From NCBI GenBank assembly GCA_002471255.1, contig DKPP01000002.1, positions 300,600 through 364,599 of the forward strand: DNA of 64,000 nucleotides. The letters are read 5' to 3'. Below, piece by piece: positions 17,646-24,913 of this stretch. A program made the translations under genes and the position numbers. The first letter of the stretch is position 1; each line of letters starts with the position of its first letter. The notes under the pieces were generated by a model that was not told the origin of the DNA, ran no database searches, and saw nothing but the letters and a program-made list of their open reading frames with translations. Source of the DNA: Akkermansiaceae bacterium UBA7331. GTDB lineage: Bacteria; Verrucomicrobiota; Verrucomicrobiia; Verrucomicrobiales; Akkermansiaceae.

Positions 17646-18050
17646 TTACTCTAATGATAATAGTTGCTTAGACCCTTCACGTGTGTAATCTGGAACAAAA
17701 CGTTTTTGCGGTTCCTTGATCACGGTGATTTCACCTGTTTGACCTGAGACATAATAGCCTACTAGCATGCACTCTCTCTTAAAATATATATATTTTGGAA
17801 AAAAATAATTCCCTCCTTTCGTCACATAGCAAATTCTAGGTGGTAAAAATAATTTAAATGGGGCATTAGGATTATCTGTTATATATTTTTCCATAATCAG
17901 TGCTGCTTGTTTTGCTGAAATGGGAGAGGCTTTACTGATATCCATGGCGGCTTCCAATCCAACGATTCTATTTGGATCTGATTTACTTTTCATATTACAG
18001 CTCATCCCTAATAAGGATATTGAAGCGTATATAATAATTTTTTTAATCAT
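17646..18050 (-). CDS. Small lipoprotein, unknown function (cassette gene)
   Basis: A 134-residue predicted lipoprotein (MIKKIIIYASISLLGMSC, lipobox Cys18). The mature part has a helix (ISAKQAALIMEKYI) and a beta-rich C-terminal half with YYVSGQTGEITVI, a strand-turn-strand pattern. I do not recognise the family. Its start is 2 bases after the stop of a toxin-tip remnant (18053-18152), the tight spacing usual for toxin/immunity pairs. Putative exported immunity protein. Confidence 0.65.
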   Translation of the reverse strand: MIKKIIIYASISLLGMSCNMKSKSDPNRIVGLEAAMDISKASPISAKQAALIMEKYITDNPNAPFKLFLPPRICYVTKGGNYFFPKYIYFKRECMLVGYYVSGQTGEITVIKEPQKRFVPDYTREGSKQLLSLE

Positions 18051-18052
18051 AT

Positions 18053-18152
18053 TTATTCATCAAATGTTGTTTTTTCTAATTTCATATGAAGCATTATATT
18101 CTTACCGTATTCATGGAACAAAGATTTTAACATATTAGTATCGAATAGTAAT
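18053..18152 (-). pseudogene. Toxin-tip C-terminal remnant
   Basis: About 33 codons, including LLFDTNMLKSLFHEYGKN, ending in TAA 2 bases before the lipoprotein ATG at 18050. It is in a different frame from the Rhs core fragment just upstream, whose own frame stops at 18156. A deletion between the core and the tip would explain both the short, odd end of the Rhs fragment and this orphan C-terminus. Confidence 0.55.
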
Positions 18153-18155
18153 GCT

Positions 18156-18701
18156 TCAGATTATTTTGTTAACCAACCAACTAACCCAATTACCTATATC
18201 AACATAGAGATTAGCTCCTTCCTGTCCGGTAATAGGATTACGGTTGATCCAACGTCCGTCTTGGGTGTTGTAGTAGCGGTAATTGTAGTAAATGAGGCCC
18301 GTTTCATCATCGGCGTATTCGCAGGAATGCCTAAATGGATTCTCTCTTGCCAAATCTCCCTGCATCTTGATGACCTTATCATAAGAATCATAAGAGTGCT
18401 GCGTGAAAGCCGTACCGTCATTATGGTTCACTTGAAGCAATCGACCGCTTAGCTCATCATAGACATAGGTCGTGATGAGCGGGGTGCCACTATCATTGAC
18501 TTGTCGTGCCTGAGTTTTGGAAATTAAGCGGTTCATGGTGTCGTAGCCGTAGAGTTCTTGGTGCAAGTCGGGATAAGTTTTGCTAAGAAGAAGACCTGTG
18601 GCCTCATCGTAGCTCCAAAGAGTCTCATCACCGTCTTGACGGGTCATGGGGTCATCCTCGATCTTTTGCCCTGCCACACGGAAGCTTTTCATGCTTACCA
18701 A
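18156..18701 (-). CDS. Orphan Rhs core fragment without a toxin tip
   Basis: A 181-residue fragment of an Rhs (YD-repeat) protein. It has YD repeats (GYDTMNRLISKTQARQ, YVYDELSGRLLQVNHND) and the RHS-associated core ending DDETGLIYYNYRYY, GRWINRNPI and NLYVDIGN. In intact Rhs proteins the variable toxin domain follows this core; here only about ten residues follow before a stop. The open frame can be traced to a stop near 18775, so a start may be a TTG at 18701 or the ATG at 18692; neither has a clear ribosome site. Almost identical to the first 165 residues of 19457-20476. Probably non-functional unless it recombines into a full Rhs gene elsewhere. Confidence 0.8.
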   Translation of the reverse strand: MVSMKSFRVAGQKIEDDPMTRQDGDETLWSYDEATGLLLSKTYPDLHQELYGYDTMNRLISKTQARQVNDSGTPLITTYVYDELSGRLLQVNHNDGTAFTQHSYDSYDKVIKMQGDLARENPFRHSCEYADDETGLIYYNYRYYNTQDGRWINRNPITGQEGANLYVDIGNWVSWLVNKII

Positions 18702-18775
18702 GCGACCTTCCTGATCATAAGCGTAGACGACCGGTTGCGCAGCCGTTCCCCATTCTGCGACTCTATAAGAAACAA

Positions 18776-18890
18776 AGGATTAGTCAAATCAATAAAATAA
18801 TATTGATGTTATAAAATTATCCATATATATCAAGCAGCGACAAGAATGATCTTGTCGCTGCCTATCAAATAATAATCAATCAATCAATAA
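18776..18890 (-). repeat. Inter-cassette repeat, partial copy with a perfect hairpin
   Basis: Partial copy of the repeat. Its hairpin (18834-18861) is fully paired: the base that is mismatched or wobble-paired in other copies is here a regular C-G pair. It ends a few bases before the stop codon of the membrane protein gene at 18905. Confidence 0.8.
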
Positions 18891-18904
18891 ATTATTATTG
18901 CTGT

Positions 18905-19405
18905 CTATTTTTTATGATAATAACCTAACAGATTCAATTCGGAATCGAATAAAAAATAGAAAGTCTCCATTCCTTCGAAAGATCCAAATGAGCTGTTAGC
19001 TTGCTCCCATCTAGGTTGTGTTGGGAGGGTATCTACATACGCAATATCTGATTTATTATATTTTTTATTAAACCATTTAACTTCATTAAAATCTATATCA
19101 TTAACATCAATTTTACTACTTTTCTTTAACATGTTGATGTAATCATCGTCCGGTAGCCAATTGCGATTTCGTGAGTACTGTTGATTTAAAATATGAAGTT
19201 CACTGAGGTTTTTAGGTTCTTTGCTTAAAACATCCTCCATAGCTGAATTGGTTAAATGGTATGGTCCGTATATAAAGAATGAAAGCCAAATATATACAGG
19301 AATCAGTGCCCATGCAAAAAACCACAGTATAAAAAGAAGAGGAAATAATAGAATTAAAAACCACTTTAGTATTTTTTTAATTTTTATTTTTGTATTGTTT
19401 TTCAT
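18905..19405 (-). CDS. Type-C membrane-anchored protein, copy 1 (putative immunity protein)
   Basis: A 166-residue protein with a strongly basic start (MKNNTKIKIKKILKW) and one long, possibly two, hydrophobic segments at about 12-47, then a hydrophilic domain. It starts 51 bases downstream of the Rhs fragment 19457-20476, which still has a toxin-like tip, making it the best candidate for that tip's immunity protein. A paralog lies at 24079-24585. The two share nearly identical N-terminal membrane regions and C-terminal ends (FEGMETFYFLFDSELNLLGY), but the middle (about residues 50-135) has diverged. Family unknown. Confidence 0.75.
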   Translation of the reverse strand: MKNNTKIKIKKILKWFLILLFPLLFILWFFAWALIPVYIWLSFFIYGPYHLTNSAMEDVLSKEPKNLSELHILNQQYSRNRNWLPDDDYINMLKKSSKIDVNDIDFNEVKWFNKKYNKSDIAYVDTLPTQPRWEQANSSFGSFEGMETFYFLFDSELNLLGYYHKK

Positions 19406-19456
19406 ATTTGCTTTATTGAGTTTTTTCTGCAGCCATTTTCCAAAATTGTCCTGATA

Positions 19457-20476
19457 TCACTTTGACCACTTTACCATCTTTTTCTCATCATCTACATAAA
19501 CGGCACTATGATCATGAAGGAAGTATTCTGTATGGTTATGAGCGCTCACATTTTCCGGTGTATTGGGATGAGGGTTTTCAGGTCCATTTTCTCCTAAGGC
19601 TACATCACATTTACCTCCATTGTCTTTGTATAATTTAGCAACCTTATTAAAACTATCTTTTGATTTTTTTAAATCAACATTATAGCCATGAATCCAAATT
19701 AGAATGCAACCACATTTTGGATAATCACCAATTTCACCTTCATAATCGTTAGATGTAACTGCTTGACTATTTGAGTTAGAGGCGTTGTTATTTCGTGCGG
19801 TAATCAATGTGTAGGGATAAGAGCTATAATCATGAGGCTCTGGTGGTAATTCCTTGTTTTTAGGCTTTCTTGGTGGTACTCGAAAGCCATATAACCCCAA
19901 CTCGTCCCTCAACCAACTAACCCTATTGCCCACATAAGCATAGAGATTAAGTCCCCCTTGTTCGTCAATCGGGTCACGGTTGATCCAATGTCCGTCTTGG
20001 GTGCTATAGTAGCGGTAATTGTAGTAAATGAGCCCCGTTTCATCATCGGCGTATTGGCAGGAATGCCTAAATGGATTCTCTCTTGCCAAATCTCCCTGCA
20101 TCTTGATGACCTTATCATAAGAATCATAAGAGTACTGTGTGAAAGCCGTACCGTCATTATGGTTCACTTGAAGCAATCGACCGCTTAGCTCATCATAGAC
20201 ATAGGTCGTGATGAGCGGGGTGCCACTATCATTGACTTGTCGTGCCTGAGTTTTGGAAATTAAGCGGTTCATGGTGTCGTAGCCGTAGAGTTCTTGGTGC
20301 AAGTCGGGATAAGTTTTGCTAAGAAGAAGACCTGTGGCCTCATCGTAGCTCCAAAGAGTCTCATCACCGTCTTGACGGGTCATGGGGTCATCCTCGATCT
20401 TTTGCCCTGCCACACGGAAGCTTTTCATGCTGACCAAGCGACCGGCCTGATCATAAGCGTAGACGACCGGTTGCAC
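19457..20476 (-). CDS. Orphan Rhs C-terminal fragment with toxin-like tip
   Basis: A 339-residue piece of an Rhs protein with no N-terminal part. YD repeats are followed by the RHS core (about residues 115-185: YYNYRYYSTQDGHWINRDPI, NLYAYVGNRVSWLRD). The linker LGLYGFRVPPRKPKNKELPP is Pro-rich. The tip of about 140 residues has a short Asn/Ser-rich stretch and ILIWIHGYNVDLKKSKDSF. This HGYN motif is the kind of oxyanion-loop sequence that opens alpha/beta-hydrolase domains, but no GxSxG nucleophile elbow follows, so the enzyme domain looks truncated. The start is uncertain (GTG at 20476, frame open to near 20515). The 18905-19405 membrane gene follows. Without its N-terminus this is probably a donor or leftover cassette. 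Confidence 0.78.
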   Translation of the reverse strand: MQPVVYAYDQAGRLVSMKSFRVAGQKIEDDPMTRQDGDETLWSYDEATGLLLSKTYPDLHQELYGYDTMNRLISKTQARQVNDSGTPLITTYVYDELSGRLLQVNHNDGTAFTQYSYDSYDKVIKMQGDLARENPFRHSCQYADDETGLIYYNYRYYSTQDGHWINRDPIDEQGGLNLYAYVGNRVSWLRDELGLYGFRVPPRKPKNKELPPEPHDYSSYPYTLITARNNNASNSNSQAVTSNDYEGEIGDYPKCGCILIWIHGYNVDLKKSKDSFNKVAKLYKDNGGKCDVALGENGPENPHPNTPENVSAHNHTEYFLHDHSAVYVDDEKKMVKWSK

Positions 20477-20508
20477 AGCCGTTCCCCATTCTGCGACTCT
20501 ATAAGAAA

Positions 20509-20552
20509 CAAAGGATTAGTCAAATCAATAAAATAATATTGATGTTATAAAA
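20509..20552 (-). repeat. Inter-cassette repeat, short partial copy
   Basis: Only the first about 45 bases after the conserved Rhs left boundary are present; the homology then stops abruptly before the 20562-20732 open frame. This is a recombination junction. Confidence 0.7.
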
Positions 20553-20561
20553 ATACCCCAA

Positions 20562-20732
20562 TCATTCGATAATTCGATGTATCAATGGTAAGATATTATC
20601 GAATACTTCGGTAGTTTTATTCATGTAGAATTTTGATTCTTTCGTAAGCTTTTCGGGGAAACCTGATTCTTTTTGTGCAGTTAAGCAATTATATTTCAAG
20701 CTATACAATTGAAAATTTCCCCTAGTACCCAT
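20562..20732 (-). pseudogene. Short open frame, probable toxin-tip remnant
   Basis: A 56-codon open frame with an ATG at 20732, protein-like composition (QLYSLKYNCLTAQKESGF, KSFYMN-like and TTEVFDNILPLIHRIIE) and a TGA stop. It has no signal peptide. It could be a tiny gene, but its start lies inside the terminator hairpin at 20719-20752, so a remnant is more likely. Confidence 0.4.
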
Positions 20733-20752
20733 TATGCTCTGGATACTAGGGG
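20719..20752 (-). terminator. Probable terminator after the type-D membrane gene
   Basis: Stem of 9 pairs plus 2 after one mismatch (arms around 20719-20730 and 20741-20752), loop of 10 bases, followed on the minus strand by an A/T-rich run with TTTT. Lies 44 bases past the stop at 20796. Confidence 0.55.
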
Positions 20753-20795
20753 GGATTATTTAATATTCAAATTTTAAATATATTTTGATTAATAA

Positions 20796-21545
20796 TTATC
20801 TAATTAGAAAAACAAAATAATTATATAACATAATCATTCCTAAAATTAGTGTTAAATAGTAATATTTGTGAGCTATGCTAATACTAAAATATGTATCTTG
20901 ATAATAATGGGGGGTAACAATTTTCGAAAGAAAGCTAAACGTGTTTACAGGAGTCAATCCTGCTAATACAGCAGCTACAGGCATTGTCATATATAATTGC
21001 ATCATAATGTAATTTTCTATAATATCTATATTGAAAAAATTAATGATTAATAAAAATAACATAATTGATAAAATTAATATTAATACGAAAAATCTCCGCT
21101 TTGTTTTTGCGAAAAACCCGTATTTGTTTGTCATATATTTAATTATTTCTGAGTTTTTTTCTAAATTTTCAATAAATGTTAATTGTGGGTAAAAAGCATT
21201 AATAAAATAAATACTGAAAGATAATATGATTACAAGAAGCGAAAACAAACCCACTGACATTGCCTGTGATTTAGGTTCACTGATTGATATACAAAATATC
21301 AAAAACAACAGTAAATAGATCAATGTTTTTGCTATATTAAATTTTTCATTGTAAATATTAACTAGACAAAGATCATTTCGTGTTTTGCTTATTTTAGGGA
21401 TAACCAGCTCTTTATTAAAAAAACCAAATATTTTATCAATGTTTTTTACATCATCATTCACGGTTTTTCCTGGGTATACCTTCACAATTTCTCCATCTTC
21501 AAATATCACTTTGATAGGGAAAATATCGCAATTTCTTATAATCAT
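20796..21545 (-). CDS. Type-D multi-pass membrane protein, copy 1 (putative immunity protein)
   Basis: A 249-residue protein with a soluble N-terminal domain of about 75 residues (MIIRNCDIFPIKVIFEDGE, KTRNDLCLVNIYNEKFN) and about six hydrophobic segments after it. Strong paralog of 40804-41562 on the other strand 20 kb away, with the soluble domain the best conserved part. It starts 11 bases after the stop of a decayed toxin-tip frame (21557-21913) and is followed by a hairpin terminator. Function unknown. Multi-pass immunity proteins are known partners for membrane-acting toxins, so that role is plausible but unproven. Confidence 0.72.
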   Translation of the reverse strand: MIIRNCDIFPIKVIFEDGEIVKVYPGKTVNDDVKNIDKIFGFFNKELVIPKISKTRNDLCLVNIYNEKFNIAKTLIYLLLFLIFCISISEPKSQAMSVGLFSLLVIILSFSIYFINAFYPQLTFIENLEKNSEIIKYMTNKYGFFAKTKRRFFVLILILSIMLFLLIINFFNIDIIENYIMMQLYMTMPVAAVLAGLTPVNTFSFLSKIVTPHYYQDTYFSISIAHKYYYLTLILGMIMLYNYFVFLIR

Positions 21546-21556
21546 ATTTGTATTTT

Positions 21557-21913
21557 TTATCTAGGCCATGTTGCTTCAGCACCAACACCAACATTAATAT
21601 TATTTCTACCGAAACTACGTTGATACAAATAAGAAGGTTCTCCTTTCACTCATTTAATGTCAAGGTAATATTTTTTTGTTGCTTTATCACATTTGCATAT
21701 GATTGAAACCTTTATTGGCTCTCCGATATAATCGGTGATGAAGTCCATAAGTAGTGATTTATTTATCAAGTTAAATTCACAAAAATACAGAAGCCCCATA
21801 AATAAGTTGAGCATGGAGGAACGTATTCTTACTATGCCCGTAATTTTTAATCGCATTTTTAGAACAAACAAATCATCCGCACTTCTCAATGCAAATGTTG
21901 GCATGTAGATCAT
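21557..21913 (-). pseudogene. Toxin-tip remnant with an in-frame TGA
   Basis: A continuous frame of 118 codons broken by one TGA at 21650-21652. The first part (87 codons) includes LRSADDLFVLKMRLKITG and DYIGEPIKVSIICKCDKAT; after the stop the frame goes on through GEPSYLYQRSFGRNNINVGVG to a TAA at 21557. The sequence on both sides is protein-like, so the TGA is most likely a nonsense mutation. It ends 11 bases before the type-D membrane gene. Confidence 0.55.
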
Positions 21914-22278
21914 TTTCCTATAAAAACTTCATGTTTCCCTCAATGTAAGCATGATGGGTTCAGTTTTGTGATCATTATTTCAGACAGGCTTTATACTATT
22001 CAAGCGGACAAACTCGCGTGCTGAAAATTAAATTCAGACGATATAGTTGTTTGAACAGTAATAATTTATTTCGATAGCCTTTTGAAGGATTAGAAGATAA
22101 AAAACGAAATTGTCAAAACTTCAGAACTATGATTGCTCGACAAGTTTCTTTAGGTGTTTCCCATAAGGATGCAGTAAAGCTATTGCTTGATAAAGAGTTT
22201 TTTGTGTAGAGCATACTTAAGGAATGACTCTTAAAAAAGCGTCGGGTACATTTTGACCGTTTCTACAACGTTTTCACG
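21914..22278. other. Intergenic stretch without a supported gene
   Basis: About 365 bases. A 26-codon plus-strand frame at 22129-22209 (MIARQVSLGVSHKDAVKLLL) is the only protein-like segment and could be another remnant on the opposite strand. No repeat copy and no Rhs similarity were found. Confidence 0.4.
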
Positions 22279-22602
22279 TTATTCTATCATAGATATCCAC
22301 CACATGTAACAGGCGAACGCTGTAAAAAGCAGGTTACCTATTAGATAAAAGATCAAGGTTAGAAAAAATCTGACCGGCTGTTTTCTTCTTTCAAAAGTAG
22401 TTCCTAATGTATTACCTAGCCTAAGCTCTCCTTTTCTCAAGCCTTTGATTGTCATCAACCAGGTCGCTATGGCGCAACTAGTGACAAAAATGGCACCTCC
22501 TAATGTGGTATGTCCACGGGAATCCAGCCAGAATACTAGACCAAATAGAATGAGGCATGACAATATTACTGAGCAAATAATTACCGAATTGTGTTTTTTC
22601 AT
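22279..22602 (-). CDS. Small three-helix membrane protein, unknown
   Basis: A 107-residue protein with hydrophobic segments near residues 8-25, 33-52 and 78-102, joined by a basic loop (KGLRKGELRLGNTLG, FERRKQPVR). No family recognised. It follows the remnant at 22751-22903 by about 150 bases and comes after 22925-23329 on the same strand. It is probably the surviving small gene of a cassette; its frame is intact and codon use resembles the neighbours. Confidence 0.6.
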   Translation of the reverse strand: MKKHNSVIICSVILSCLILFGLVFWLDSRGHTTLGGAIFVTSCAIATWLMTIKGLRKGELRLGNTLGTTFERRKQPVRFFLTLIFYLIGNLLFTAFACYMWWISMIE

Positions 22603-22750
22603 TTTTTTCTTAAAGAAAGTGAACTAAATAGTTAAATGAGTCAGACGCAGATACATAAGCTTGAAGTCGCGTCACTATAACAAAGGAGGAATTAACATTA
22701 AAGTTTCACGCCGCATTAGATGTAATAGCCCATGTCCTATTGCCGTTGAC

Positions 22751-22903
22751 CTAAATGCCTATCCCCAGCCTTGCACCCCCTCTAATTTCAACGGAAATGG
22801 TCCCATCAAAGCCACTTTCGTCACATGAGTTATCGTCATTCCCAAAGTTAGCAGAAATACTACCGTCAGATCCGGTTAAAAAAGGTTCTTTGCAAAATGA
22901 CTC
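22751..22903 (-). pseudogene. Toxin-tip C-terminal remnant
   Basis: Open minus-strand frame of 50 codons with no start, including ESFCKEPFLTGSDGSISANF and FDGTISVEIRGGARLGIGI, ending in TAG. The Gly/Asp-rich, beta-like composition differs from the other remnants. It precedes the gene ending at 22279. Confidence 0.45.
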
Positions 22904-22924
22904 TTATTATTGACTATGAAATCA

Positions 22925-23329
22925 TTATCTACCTAGGTTAAGCCCTCTCCTTGGAATAGTAATGATAGGCCAATTAGTATCAGGCTCCTCCAATGTAATA
23001 TAACAGTCATGTTTTACTACTTTTAGATTTTTCCACGGAATAACATTCGCGTCTTCGATTTCCTCCTCATAGGTCCAGTTGTTGTAGGAGATACGAAGAT
23101 GCTTTACTGAAAAGGTACCACCAATCAAAAAATTACGGACGTATGCAGCTAAGCCGATGAAAGGGATGTATTCGAGGTGATCGATGGTCCCATCGCTCAG
23201 AGTAATCTGGATTCTGTCCAAATGATATTCTTCCTTACTCCAAGCGTTTACCAGTAGGCAAAAGAGAACTTGTACACAGTATAGGAGCGGTATAACTAAA
23301 ATAATTATTCTAATGTATCGAGTCTTCAT
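22925..23329 (-). CDS. Membrane-anchored small protein, unknown (cassette gene)
   Basis: A 134-residue protein with one N-terminal hydrophobic anchor (about residues 6-28, Arg-rich start) and a beta-rich domain outside it (QITLSDGTIDHLEYIPFIG, HDCYITLEEPDTNWPIITIP). No known family recognised. Its start is 15 bases after the end of a decayed frame at 23345-23706. Intact, while its upstream partner carries a stop and a frameshift. Putative membrane-anchored immunity protein by position. Confidence 0.62.
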   Translation of the reverse strand: MKTRYIRIIILVIPLLYCVQVLFCLLVNAWSKEEYHLDRIQITLSDGTIDHLEYIPFIGLAAYVRNFLIGGTFSVKHLRISYNNWTYEEEIEDANVIPWKNLKVVKHDCYITLEEPDTNWPIITIPRRGLNLGR

Positions 23330-23344
23330 AAGTATTCTTGTAAA

Positions 23345-23706
23345 TTAACGGCAAAAACGTGATAACCGGATTTCTGTAATCTTGTGCTTATTCTTAGCCC
23401 ATTGATCTTTACCTAAGCTATCAAGAATTGTCCGTTTGAGCTCTTTGTAAACATTTAATGCGACATTGTCGACTTTTATTTCAGCTTTAGTTTCTTGCCC
23501 CTAGCGTTGCTATTGGGCGTCAATACATGTTCTATTTTTTCTGTAACCTTAAGGACTAAATTATCCCACTACCCATGTTCTAGCGTATTTCGCTGATCAT
23601 CGGTTTGATGCAGGATCATGCTATGTGCATTGATTGTGAGCAAATTATGCATGGCAATGCTAAGCAGAGCCATTGTCGTGTTGTTTTGATTATCTCACCA
23701 ACGATG
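23345..23706 (-). pseudogene. Decayed toxin-tip gene with stop and frameshift
   Basis: Two frames joined by a frameshift. The first includes MALLSIAMHNLLTINAHSM and LHQTDDQRNTLEHG, then an in-frame TAG, then DNLVLKVTEKIEHVLTPNS. After the shift the second reads KVDNVALNVYKELKRTIL and DSLGKDQWAKNKHKITEIRL to a TAA at 23345. Together they suggest a helical domain of about 115 residues. The end is 15 bases from the following membrane gene. Confidence 0.6.
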
Positions 23707-23715
23707 AATAAGAAA

Positions 23716-23750
23716 AATCCCCCAATTATTTGATATGGAAATGATTGGGG
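23716..23750 (-). terminator. Intrinsic terminator
   Basis: 11-base arms (23720-23730 and 23740-23750) with one mismatch, 9-base loop, followed on the minus strand by a T-rich run (ATTTTTCTT). It separates the 24079-24585 unit from the decayed 23345-23706 unit. Confidence 0.65.
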
Positions 23751-23824
23751 TATAGGATCTATTTGAGATTAATATTTTTTCTTATACAAATTTTTTCAAT
23801 CGCAAAGTAATTCATTTGAAGAGG

Positions 23825-23953
23825 TCATGGGGGATTATCTATTTTTCCAAGAATGAGTTCTTCGACTGAAAGATGTTTTACGCATTTTTTAACATCCTCT
23901 AAGGAGTTTTCGCAGTCCAATTTACTTCCAAGACGCCGCGTTTCTTGTCCTAT
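23825..23953 (-). pseudogene. Short protein-coding remnant
   Basis: Open frame of 42 codons without a start, including GQETRRLGSKLDCENSLED and KHLSVEELILGKIDNPP, ending in TGA. Protein-like but unassigned; probably the end of a lost cassette gene. The rest of 23751-24007 shows nothing else. Confidence 0.35.
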
Positions 23954-24007
23954 TTAGGATAATTGTTGTGTTTTGAAGTTATTAAGTTTGCCGTAATGTA
24001 GCGGTAG

Positions 24008-24075
24008 TATATCAAGCAGCGACAAGAATGATCTTATCGCTGCTTATCAAATAATAATCAATAAATTATTATTGC
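24008..24075 (-). repeat. Inter-cassette repeat, partial copy with hairpin
   Basis: The hairpin (24014-24045) and its right flank only. The flank runs, as at 18862-18904, directly into the stop codon of a type-C membrane gene, so this pair of loci shares the same junction. Confidence 0.8.
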
Positions 24076-24078
24076 TGT

Positions 24079-24585
24079 CTATTTTTTATGATAATAACCT
24101 AACAGATTCAATTCGGAATCGAATAAAAAATAAAAAGTCTCCATTCCTTCGAAAGGTCCATTTATCGAACCTTTAGCTTGCGCCCATCTACTACGTACTG
24201 TAAATGTGTCCACATATTTAACATCGGATTTATTATATTTTTTATTAAACCATGCAACTTTATTAAAATCTACATTCAATAATTCAACTTTACTACTTTC
24301 ATTTAAACTATTGATAACATCGTCGTCAGGGGTCCAATTACTATTACTCTCTGAATGCCGACTCGTTAAAATGCGTAGCTCCCTAAGATTTTTAGGCTGT
24401 TTCCTAACAATATCCTCCATATCTGAAGTAGATAAATAATATGATCCGTATATAAAGAATGAAAGCCAAATATATACAGGAGTCAGTGCCCATGCAAAAA
24501 ACCACAGTATAAAAAGAAGAGGAAATAATAGAATTAAAAACCACTTTAGTATTTTTTTAATTTTTATTTTTGTATTATTTTTCAT
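24079..24585 (-). CDS. Type-C membrane-anchored protein, copy 2 (putative immunity protein)
   Basis: A 168-residue paralog of 18905-19405. The first about 45 residues (basic start plus hydrophobic anchor) and the last about 25 are nearly identical to copy 1. The middle is diverged, although landmarks such as MED, PKNL-EL, WFNKKYNKSD and YVDT are kept. Upstream on the same strand lies a degraded version of the toxin tip that copy 1 follows, so a whole tip-immunity pair was duplicated and only the immunity-like half stayed open. Function unknown. Confidence 0.75.
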   Translation of the reverse strand: MKNNTKIKIKKILKWFLILLFPLLFILWFFAWALTPVYIWLSFFIYGSYYLSTSDMEDIVRKQPKNLRELRILTSRHSESNSNWTPDDDVINSLNESSKVELLNVDFNKVAWFNKKYNKSDVKYVDTFTVRSRWAQAKGSINGPFEGMETFYFLFDSELNLLGYYHKK

Positions 24586-24629
24586 ATTTTGCTTTGTTGA
24601 GTTTTTTTCGTAACCATTTTCAGAATTTA

Positions 24630-24850
24630 CCTAATGTATTCTCATTATCAATATTATAAATGGGTACTGTTGTCATCACTAAAGCCTTATCTGTCGGCAA
24701 AAGTGATCACATTTTTGGTATAACGAGATGGAATTCCTCAGCTTAATTTTCTTCTATGGCTACATTAAACTGAGGTCCATTATATGCACGCTCTAAGATA
24801 TTATCTTCTCGACTATGAGTAACGTGAGTTTTTTAGCATCATTAGTCGGT
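24630..24850 (-). pseudogene. Degraded copy of the 19457-type toxin tip
   Basis: Aligns by eye with 19460-19700, the part encoding the C-terminal half of the tip in 19457-20476, with many substitutions and indels. No open frame spans it. It stands in the same relation to the 24079-24585 gene as the open tip does to 18905-19405. Confidence 0.55.
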
Positions 24851-24913
24851 TGAGAAAAATTTTGTAATTTTTGTCATGCGAAAGAAGAGTAAATGGGACA
24901 GGTGCCTCTTCGT

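Noticed and set aside
21650..21652. TGA read as selenocysteine
   Set aside because: No hairpin of SECIS type follows and the surrounding frames in the island are decayed, so a nonsense mutation is simpler.
9339..24900. Prophage or transposon carrying the island
   Set aside because: No integrase, transposase, terminal inverted repeats or phage structural gene was recognised.
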